Shown: one piece after another, positions 54,950 to 64,000 of the stretch
Layout: each line of letters starts with the position of its first letter
Numbering within the stretch: the first letter of the stretch is position 1
Source: Cucumis sativus
Lineage: Eukaryota > Streptophyta > Magnoliopsida > Cucurbitales > Cucurbitaceae
Reading direction: 5' to 3'
Length of the DNA stretch: 64,000 bases
Assembly: GCF_000004075.3 (NCBI RefSeq)
Contig: NC_026656.2
Coordinates: 24,438,607 to 24,502,606 of the forward strand
Notes under the pieces: model-generated
Database searches by the model: none
Seen by the model: the letters and a program-made list of their open reading frames with translations, nothing else
Told to the model about the DNA's origin: nothing
Made by a program: the position numbers and the translations under genes

Positions 54950-57900
54950 ATACCCAAAGTATCCAAATATACATATTGAAAATATGAAGTTTGAAAAATG
55001 AAAAGAAATACATAAAACTAAAATTAAAAACAAATTGATCAACCTGACTTAAAAATGATAGCCAGGACAGAGACATGTGCTTGGGTGACCCAAGGCTGCA
55101 GGCATTGAGCGTACTGAAAACAACAACAGTATAAATTGGCCACCTCTTTTTGTATAGCATTTAAAAGTTTTATTTTTCCTTTCTTAAAATATGCTATACA
55201 AAAACTCAAAACTCAAAAGATACTATTTCATGTGCTGCTTCAGTAGATACCTTTTATTTTTCAACTTTTTTCTCTTTTATGGTTCAATCAATTATGAACT
55301 AATGCCTATGAAGATTTACGGCCAAATTTAGTTGTTAAATTATATGTTTGAATCTTCCTCATGAATCTTAAATTTCTACTTGGATTAGAGTTTCTAAATG
55401 CTAATTCGTCTAAGGAGATGAAAAGTTTTAAAGAGAGAAAGAGAGAAATATTTGGAGAACCACACTTGGGTTTGTCGCTTATCATGGGGCCAAATAAAAT
55501 TAGGGCTAAATAAGATAAAATGGCAATAAGAAAATAATTATAAAAATAGCATAATCATTAAAAAAAGAATTCTCAACATTCTATATCGATAAAAGTTCAT
55601 CGTTAAAAAGACCACAACCACACTGATAATTGGAGAGCTGCAATGTAATGTAGATTATTAGAAATTAAGGGAGTTAAAAAACATGAATAGAGAATAAAAA
55701 TGAGATCATGAAAACATTGAAGAAGAGGGTTGAATTGAAAACTGTCGAAAAGATATGAATTTTGTGTATTACAAATTGGGTCTAAAACTTTCGAACCAAA
55801 CATGAATTTTGGATTACTTTGTAGTTTGTTATCCAATGTTTTACTCATGTATTCAAAAGGTTTTGTTTTTGTAACTTTCTCCACGACATGCATCTGGAAT
55901 TTAAACATATAGCCTATGGTTTTGGAATTTAAACATATAGCCTATGTATTCAAAAGGTTTCGTAGCAATTAGAGCAACAAATAGATGAAATAATATCTTT
56001 CGACTTCTTCCATAGCATATCTAAAATGAAAAAGAAAAAGCTATCTTTAAAAGATGTGGCCAATTTAGAGTGTTGTGTTTTCTTATGCTCAATACCAGCC
56101 TTGGGTCCTCATCCAACCACAGCCTCTCTCAGTCTGTCCCTGCTGGCTATGATCTTCTTCAAGTCAGTTTAATTTCTTTTAATTTTGGTTTTATATTTAT
56201 TTTCTTTTTTCCAACTTCAGATTTTCAATATGTATATTTGAGTATATTTTCTCAAATTTTGAATTATGTTTGTGTATTGTTTTAAATTTAACTTTATTGT
56301 TTTTGGTATAGATCTTAAAGGGGCATTTTTAAAAACAGATAAAAACTTTTTTTTACCAAGACATTCATTTAAATATTTTGCAATTACAAAATTTACATAA
56401 TATTATAATTGGAATTTGAGTTCACATTATCATTTAGAAAAAAATAGCTTGAGTGATAAATAATCTTGCACGTCAAATTTTAAGTAACTTATGTGAATGA
56501 TAGAATCAGTTGTCAAATTGTAATTAATCTTTATATTTGACATTAATGTAAACGTTTTACAATTATGATTTTATATTTTAATGCATGCTATATACCTTTT
56601 TTATTTTACATAATTAAATGGTTAATATACGTTAATGTAACAAAAACTCCTAAATATCTAATAGTTATATGCATAAATGGCACAAGGAAAAAATTTTAAC
56701 TAATAGCAAATATAGCACAAAGATAAAATAAAAGCATTTATAAGATAAAAGTAGTAAAATATCACCAAAATGCCTACATCCAACCATCATTTTGAACTTT
56801 TTTTTGGTCAAATTTATCAATTAAAAAACTATTACCAATAGCATTTATCATTGGTAGTTGCTATCACTGATATATGCTATTACGGATAGATTTCAATTTG
56901 AGAAATTTTCACACACTTCTTGATTTTTTTCATGTTGAAAGTTATCACTAAAATCTACTATGAGTGAATATCACTAATAATTGTTATCAATTGTTGTCAC
57001 GGATAGCTACAGTACAATCAATTAGCTATCAGTGATAATTAACTTGTAATCATTACATTTTTTTTTTCTTAAATTGAAATTGATCATTCATAGCAATTGA
57101 TAACGGATATATGTTGCTATCACTAAATAAAAACTATCACTAATAGCTTTTAATTTGAGAATGAAAATAATGAGTATGAACGAAACCTTTTGATGCACGA
57201 GCAAAACATTGGATAACAAATTAAACGGCAAAGTTATATCCAAAATAGAGGTATGGTTTGAAAGTTTTAAACCCAATTAGTAATACAAAATTCCTTTCTT
57301 TATGACAATTTTCAATTCAATCATTTTCTTCGAATGTTTTCACGCTTCATGATTTCATTTTTATTCCGTATATTCGATTATTACTCATCTTTGATGTTTT
57401 CAATGCTCATTTGTTAATTACCACGGTGGTTGTGATCTTTTCACGATGATTTTAATATTTTTATAATTAATTTTTTTATTGCTATGGGTGTAAAGTAAAC
57501 ATTTAATTTTGTTATTCATATTATTCAGCCCTAAATTTTATTTCATCCCATTATAAGTTGACAAACCCTAGCGTGGTTCTCCAAATATTTCTCTAGTTGT
57601 CTCTCTCTAAAACTCTTCACCTCCTTAGTTGGATTAGCATTTAGAAACTCTAAACCAAGTGTGGAAGATTCAAACATAAAACAAACCGTAAATCTTCACA
57701 GGCATAAATTCATAATTGATTGACCCATGAAAAAGAAAATAGTTGAAAAATATGAAACTAAAATTTGAAACATAGCATATTTTAGCCCAAAAAAAAAAAG
57801 AAGTACTATTGTTAATTAAATGCTATAGAAAAAGATGTGGCCAATTGAGAGTGTTGTATTTTTTCATAGTCTGAATATAGCAGCCTTGGGCGATGCAAGC

Positions 57901-57995
57901 ACATACTGTCCGGCTATTGTTTCCATCTCAGTATAATTTATTTTAATTTTAGTTTTATATTTGTTTTCATTTTTCAACTTCAAATTTTCAATAGG
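54950..57995. repeat. Large inverted repeat, arms about 0.9 kb, loop about 1.3 kb
   Basis: The left arm (about 54950-55870) and the right arm (about 57180-57995) are imperfect reverse complements along most of their length. Anchors: AGCCTTGGG at 57880-57890 against CCCAAGGCT at about 55089; GGTTCTCCAAATATTTCTCT at about 57579 against the left-arm sequence near 55445-55465; AAACATTGGATAACAAATTA at about 57205 against the left arm near 55828-55845. A third, direct copy of the outermost part lies in the loop. The arms differ by many small changes, so the duplication is not very recent. No coding gene is visible. A transcript through it could form a long hairpin. Confidence 0.75.
56048..56250 (+). 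repeat. Third copy of the inverted-repeat end unit
   Basis: GATGTGGCCAATTTAGAGTG, then CAGCCTTGGGTCCTC and AATTTTGGTTTTATATTTAT match the right-arm end at about 57832-57980 in the same orientation and the left-arm end at about 54960-55150 in reverse. In all three copies the conserved core of about 70 bases is flanked by AG and GT(T/C)-like bases, which may mark a former exon. Confidence 0.65.
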
Positions 57996-58129
57996 TTTTT
58001 TTCAAAAATATTACAAAACACACATATATTCAGACGGTATAGAACAATTTCGAAAATAGACATATAATGTAAAATATAAAAAATGTCTAAATCAACGCGC
58101 GATTAATTGGCTACTTGTGCGAATAATAT

Positions 58130-58450
58130 ATCTGGTACATTGTCACTGTTGTTTAGATTTGGCTACATGATCACTAAATGATTTTTTTTTCAAAATTATT
58201 TGGTACACGATCGTTTAAATTTGGTGATCGTTTACCTTTTGTTGTTTAGATTTCGATACCAAATCCCAAATCTACATTATTGTTTTTTCAAGATTCTTTG
58301 CTAGATAATCGTTTAGATTTGGTTAAACGGTTTTTTCTAAGATTTTTTGTACACGATCATTTAGATTTGACTATCAAATCTTAACGATTTTTTTTTTCAT
58401 ATTCTTTGATACGCGATTTTTTCAACATTTTTTTTCAAGATATTTTATAT
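58130..58450. repeat. Degenerate repeat of the ACGATCGTTTAGATTTG type
   Basis: Phrases such as GGTACACGATCGTTTAAATTTG, GATAATCGTTTAGATTTGG and TACACGATCATTTAGATTTG recur with T-rich linkers (about 50-70 bases apart). They are related to the minisatellite at 43640-44050. Confidence 0.6.
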
Positions 58451-58544
58451 TTAGTATACGAACTTAAACCAAATAACACTTTGAAAAAAGTTAATACAAT
58501 ATTTATGATTGATTGAAAAAAATCACTATTTCAAAAAAAAAAAA

Positions 58545-60480
58545 TTATGATGTGGGTAATGCCTTTGTGAATAAGTACCCCAAGTTGTCGTTCGAAGAAA
58601 TTTGTTGAACACTAATATCACCACTTTCTTCAAGGTCATGTATATAGAAGAGTTTTTGGTGAGATTTGTTCTATCTCCTTTTATATATACCCTCATTTAA
58701 TTTGTGTTACACATGCAATATTGTTCTCAAATAATAATGTTGGTGGATTTTTATTGAACGACAAACCACATGTTTCGTGAATATGATGAGTCATTGACCT
58801 CAACCATACACGTTCTCTACTAGCTTCATGAATTGCAAGAATTTTTGCATGATTCGATGAAGTGGCAGTAATGGTTTGCTTTAAAGATCGCCAAGATATA
58901 GCCGTTCCTTCACATGTAAACAGATAACCTATTTGAGATCTTGCTTTGTGTGGGTCCGACAAATATCCAACATCTGCATAACAAACTAAATCAAAGTTTG
59001 ATTTGTTTGAATAAAACAAACTCATATTAATCATCCCTCGAAGATAGCAAAGTACATGTTTAACTTTATTCCAATGTCTTTTTGTTGGAGAAAAACTATA
59101 TCTTGCTAATAAATTTACAGAAAATGCTATATTTGGTCTTGTGTTATTAGCAAGATACATTAGTGCACCTATTGCACTAAGGTATGACACTTCAGGACCA
59201 AGTAATTCTTCATTATCTTCTTTATGTCAAAAGATATCATTTTTCACATCTAGTAATCGAACCACTATTAGAATATTCAATGGGTGTGCTTTGTCCATGT
59301 AGAATTTTTTTAAAATCTTTTTTGTATATATCTGTTGAGCAAGAAATTTCGGCCAATTAAATTTTGTCACATCATCACAGCAAATATTTACATAATTATA
59401 TTTTATTGGATTTTGATAATTAAGTTTACTCAATCCAATCCAATTCAAGACCAATAAGCAGATTAGCCAAGTTCAAGCTCAACAAGCGGATGGATCCAAG
59501 CCCAATAAAGCAAATGGGCTCAAGCCCAAGTTCAAATCCAATAAGGCAAATGGGCCCAAGCCTAAGCCTAATAGGCAAATTGGTCAAAGTTCAAGCCCAA
59601 CAAGCAAATAGGCCAAAGCCCACCTAAAGCCCACAAAATTTCTCTATAAATATAGACATTTGTCATTCATTTCAGGAGGTTTTTGGTTGAAGGAAGAAGT
59701 GAAGCTCTGAAGAATTGAAGATTCAAACTTCTACAAGCTCTCAAGACGTGCAAGTTCGTATCAACCTCGAGATCAACAACTTCTGAAAAATTGAAGACTT
59801 GGAAGATTAAACTTTTCTTGAATTCCAGAAGATCGAAGTTCAAATCGACTTGCAACAACAATATCCTGAAGACCAAAGATCGAGAAGTTCTAAGTTTTAA
59901 CTTGTATTCGAGAGAAAGCATCAAATGAGTAAATACTAGAGATTGTATGCACAATATTCAATATTTATCAATATAACAAAGTTCAATTCCACGAAATATA
60001 TTTTCTCAAAATCTCGTGTGAACAATATCGATTGATCAATAAAAATTTTGTCGGCTAAATGCTCGATTTGTAAGCCAAGACAAAATTTTGTTTTGCTAAG
60101 ATCTTTCATCTCAATTTCCTTTTTGAGATATTCTATTGTCTTCGAAAGCTATTGAGCTCCAATTATATTTAAATCATCAACATATACAGCTATAATAGCA
60201 AATTCTGACTACGATTTCTCAATAAAAACACATGGACAGATTTAATTATTTTGATAATCTTCTTTCAATAAATATTCACTTAAGCGATTGTACCATATTC
60301 GTGCTGATTGTTTCAATCCATGTAATGATCTTTGTAATTTGATTGAATATAATTCTTCATAATTTAAATTATATGATTCAAGTATATCCTTTGGGGATTT
60401 TTATATAGATTTCATTTTTCAAATATTCATACAAATATGTTGTAACTATATGTATAAGATGCATGTCAAACTTTTCACAA
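58545..60480 (-). mobile_element. Ty1/Copia pol relic interrupted by an LTR-like insert
   Basis: Minus-strand readings give the end of reverse transcriptase and RNase H: EMKDLSKTKFCLGLQIEHLA at about 60050-60110, YTKKILKKFYMDKAHPL at about 59275-59330, then SYLSAIGALMYLANNTRPNI and LARYSFSPTKRHW at about 59080-59190, ending near 58550. These belong to a Copia family common in cucurbits. The element is degraded and split by an insert of about 0.7 kb. It is an inactive fossil. Confidence 0.82.
59352..60045 (+). mobile_element. Solo-LTR-like insert inside the Copia relic
   Basis: The block splits the Copia reading and is non-coding. It holds CCAAGCCCAATAA/CAAATGGG-type short repeats (59460-59600), then a TATA box in CTCTATAAATATAGAC at about 59641-59656 and a leader-like tail up to about 60040. 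This is the layout of an LTR in plus orientation, opposite to its host element. Only one LTR and no internal part is seen. Exact ends and the target duplication could not be fixed. Confidence 0.6.
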
Positions 60481-60514
60481 GGCCGAGAGAATGAACCACC
60501 CTCGGAAAGTTCAA

Positions 60515-60720
60515 TGATTTAACTAGTTCAATTTCATTTGCTTTATGCTTTATTTTCAAGCTAAGACAAAACATATAATCTCAAATTCTTTCTAGAGAAA
60601 TTTTGTTGCCTTTGAAATCTCTTAAGTACTCAAATCATCAATAATATATAATAAATCTTATATTGTGATTTATTTTAAAAAGCATACGGACAAATAGGGG
60701 TTATTCTTATACCCTCGTAT
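60515..60720 (-). mobile_element. Second degraded Copia reverse-transcriptase piece, also present at 62926-63050
   Basis: The sequence contains AAATCATCAATAATATATAA and TAAATCTTATATTGTGATTT, found again in direct orientation at about 62926-63050. In the minus sense it resembles the same reverse-transcriptase stretch as at about 60060-60230. It is broken debris, probably from tandem or nested insertion. Confidence 0.55.
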
Positions 60721-60785
60721 CAACAAGAATGTAATAAGATGATGATATTCGTCTGGAATATTTTATAATTAACTCTCTTATTGTT

Positions 60786-61692
60786 GAATCATATGTTTTT
60801 CTAACCTATAATCCTTCAGAGATAGAATTATTAATAGATCCATAAGGTGTATGTTAAGCATTCCATACACAATAAGATATGTTAGATAGTATCCACCATA
60901 GGAGAATATGTATTTCTCATATAACTAATATCAGTTCTTTGCGATAATTATTATGGAACTTGTCCCACTTTCTATTTGTTTTTCTTACAAATAATTGCTT
61001 GTATTTTGCATGTTCGACATTCTCTAAATGTCTAAACTACTAGTTCTCACAATTTGAAACATAAGTTTATTTGATTGGATTGTTTCTTATCACATAAGTC
61101 AATCCTTTATGTGTCGTCGCGACATTGTTCAATATGTCCAAGTACATATTACTTATAAAATAATACTCATTTTCATATAAATAATATCGTGAGCAACATT
61201 GTATGCAAAAGTGTTGTCAATTTATTTAAGTATGGTTCCATCTTTATCTTGTCATGACATATAATCTTATCGAGAGCTCTTTACTATCCTTATTTACTTT
61301 CTATGCAAAAGATTCTTATGAGTACTCATATTCAGGATTTCTTCTAGAATATCCTTATTCTTAACTGAGACATTAATTGACTACTTCTTCTTCGAGGATC
61401 TTTCTCTTTGGAACTCACATTTTTCTGCCACACTTCAAGCGTGTAGTATTGACAACTATGTAGTATTATCTTTGTAACCACTATCACTCGATCACTTTCT
61501 AACAATTGTAAATGTTCTATAAATGTGTTTGTATTTGATTTAATATCGTTTTATTACAAATGAGACATCTTTTGAACTTTTAGTTCAAAGTAATCTGTAT
61601 GATGATCAAAATTAGACAATACTTATGCATTTCATCCATTGATTTTCCAATATTTTCTTAATTTCTTCTCTAATGTTGAAATTTTGTCTCAT
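60786..61692 (-). mobile_element. Copia pol linker relic, left arm of an inverted duplication
   Basis: In the minus sense it includes words such as FAYNVAHDII, which recall the integrase to reverse-transcriptase linker of the same Copia family. It is the near-identical reverse complement of 63055-64000. The identity is far higher than the decay of the element itself, so the inverted duplication happened late. Confidence 0.75.
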
Positions 61693-63054
61693 TAATGAGA
61701 ACTAGCAAACTGCATAGCAAATATACCATTCATCCAGGATTTAATTGTTTCATCATCTTAAACATGATCTCATATAGATTTAGAAGTTTTGCTATTCAAA
61801 CATAAGCTACAAGATATTCATTCAATTATTTCAATCAATTATCAAATGCTCGGGATGCAAACTCACTAGCATTCTCAAAACAAAATAATAAGTATATCTT
61901 TGACCATCAACAAAATGCACCAACAAGAATTAATAAACCATGAATCTGATCTTCCAAAAAGCACGAGAGTTTCGATTTCAAAATTTGCTAGTGAGAGTTT
62001 GATAATTAACCTCTTGAGAACAAGATATCCTGACAATTTATTACATAAAAGAATCTTCTAGTTCTTCAATGGATGTCAATGTATATTTTCAATAATGCAT
62101 CAATTTCATTATCGACCCAAAATGACTCTCATGTCAAATAAAGTTATATTTGGATCAATGAACTTCAGGTTCATTGTTGCATATATATCAATTACACGAA
62201 TGTGTGTAATATAATTGAGAAGTAAAAGTACACAAATTTTCTATATGCACTACCCGCATAAGATTATGTATATAATATATGTATTTCATATATTATTCTT
62301 AAAATCAATCTATTTAGATGATATCGATTACAACATATGTCTTCCCAATTTACTAAACTTCTCTTGATAGATATACAAAGAATTAGTAAAGTATATTAAG
62401 ACGATCAATCAAGACTATCAAGTTTTGAAGACGTATTGTTTACTTTAAAATATAATATGCATAGATGTACAATATGCAACGCATAAATATCAATTATTCT
62501 TATTCTTTCAAGAGATTAAAAGGAAATTCAAATATTTCATCTAGATATAAATGGTTAAAAAAAATAATAATTTTTTTTTTGGGAGATTGTAAGTAATTTG
62601 TGATATCTAAATAATATCATATTTATAAGGTTAAAATAAAAGTTACGATATCTTTAAGAGATACAAATAATTTCTCAAAGTTTGTTTTCAGACATCGGTC
62701 TCCTTTTCATCTTTAAGAATTTTAATTTTTCAAATTGACTCTTAACGTACGACAAGTACATGATCATTAAGTACATGATTATTGTATTTTTTTCCAAACC
62801 ATATTTAGAAAATAAAATTCTCGTATAAATATGTATGGTTTTAATCAAATAAACACTTCTTCTCAATTAACATAATTTTGATCTTACTAAATATTGTGGG
62901 GATAGTTGCAAATTTAGCAATTAGATTCAAATTCTTTCAAGAGAAATTTTGTTACGTTTGAAATCTCTTAAGGAGTTTCTACTCAAATCATCAATAATAT
63001 ATAATAAATCTTATATTGTGATTTCTTACAAGCATACGGACAATACGGACAAAT
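61693..63054. other. Loop of the Copia inverted duplication
   Basis: AT-rich sequence probably belonging to the same Copia debris. I recognise no clear protein domain in it. The piece at 62926-63050 is a direct repeat of 60570-60710. Confidence 0.45.
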
Positions 63055-64000
63055 AGACAAAATTTCAACATTAGAGAAGAAATTAAGAAAATATTGGAAA
63101 ATCAATGGATGAAATGCATAAGTATTGTCTAATTTTGATCATCATACAGATTACTTTGAACTAAAAGTTCAAAAGATGTCTCATTTGTAATAAAATGATA
63201 TCAAATCAAATACAAACACATTTATAGAACATTTACAATTGTTAGAAAGTGATCGAGTTATAGTGGTTACAAAGATATCATCTAAGAATGATATCCTAGT
63301 GCAACAAGTTGACAATACTACACGCTTGAAGTGTGGCAGAAAAATGTGAGTTCCAAAGAGAAAGATCCTCGAAGAAGAAGTAGTCAATTAATGTCTCAGT
63401 TAAGAATAAGGATATTCTAGAAGAAATCCTGAATATGAGTACTCATAAGAATCTTTTGCATACAAAGTAAATAAGGATAGTAAAGAGCTATCGATAAGAT
63501 TATATGTCATGACAAGATAAAGATGGAACCATACTTAAATAAATTGACAACACTTTTGCATACAATGTTGCTCACGATATTATTTATATGAAAATGAGTA
63601 CTATTTTATAAGTAATATGTACTTGGACATATTGAACAATGTCGCGACAACACATAAAGGATTGACTTATGTGATAAGAAACAATCCAATCAAATAAACT
63701 TATGTTTCAAATTGTGAGAACTAGTAGTTTAGACATTTAGAGAATGTCGAACATGCAAAATACAAGCAATTATTTGTAAGAAAAACAAATAGAAAGTGGG
63801 ACAAGTTCCATAATAATTATCGCAAAGAACTGATATTAGTTATATGAGAAATACATATTCTCCTATGGTGGATACTATCTAACATATCTTATTGTGTATG
63901 GAATGCTTAACATACACCTTATGGATGTAGTCATTATACATTTATATGAATCTATTAATAATTCTATCTCTGAAGGATTATAGGTTAGAAAAACATATGA
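63055..64000 (+). mobile_element. Copia pol linker relic, right arm of the inverted duplication
   Basis: Reverse complement of 60786-61692, in the plus sense. Example: TTCAACATTAGAGAAGAAAT at about 63065 answers the complementary run near 61665-61684. The match continues to the last base of the window, so the arm is at least 0.9 kb long and may extend beyond. Confidence 0.78.

Noticed and set aside
54780-54960. Minus-strand DEDFNHLLLNCKVTEIIWDK, like a LINE zinc-binding domain
   Set aside because: Too short and lacking the cysteine pair expected upstream; left as a note in the spacer entry.

Overview
The window is nuclear DNA from a eudicot plant, most probably a cucurbit (Cucumis-like). The protein-coding genes are plant-specific: a CC-NB-LRR resistance protein of the melon Fom-2 type, a SICKLE homologue, a GRP23-type PPR protein and five CYP89A cytochrome P450s. 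The AT-rich spacers hold many decayed plant transposons. No bacterial, viral or organellar gene was seen. All assignments come from reading the sequence and remembered families; no search was run.

Layout. 1-2.5 kb is spacer with small tandem repeats. 2.5-5.7 kb is a single-exon CC-NB-LRR gene. 7.6-8.4 kb is a minus-strand polycistronic C/D-box snoRNA gene: one unnamed snoRNA and two U14 copies, with site II, telo-box and TATA promoter elements. 9.2-10.8 kb is a decayed MULE-like transposon with a DUF1985-type reading frame. 13.2-17.7 kb is the SICKLE (SIC) homologue; its probable leader intron holds a SINE and a LINE fragment, and its second coding exon has a possible frame conflict. 18.4-18.7 kb, on the plus strand, is a decayed second copy of the snoRNA cluster. 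20.2-22.1 kb holds a tRNA-Gly relic, a Gypsy gag relic and a broken exon of a GT14 (core-2/I-branching) glycosyltransferase gene.

24.0-26.7 kb is a GRP23-like PPR gene whose C-terminus consists of four copies of a 216-bp in-frame repeat. 26.7-30.9 kb is spacer with a 54-A homopolymer, a (GAGGGAA)n tract and a Gypsy pol relic. 30.9-53.1 kb is a cluster of five intact, intronless CYP89A genes in the order +, +, -, +, -, separated by transposon debris, minisatellites and LTR-like pieces. 53.4-58 kb has degenerate repeats and a large inverted repeat with about 0.9-kb arms. 58.5-64 kb is a nest of degraded Copia sequence, containing a solo-LTR-like insertion and a high-identity inverted duplication that runs off the window edge.

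The genes do not form one pathway. The P450 cluster looks like a local tandem and inverted duplication array. By analogy with Arabidopsis CYP89A9 its products may be ER-bound oxidases, possibly acting on chlorophyll catabolites. The two snoRNA loci flank the SIC gene region and seem to come from one duplication followed by decay of one copy.
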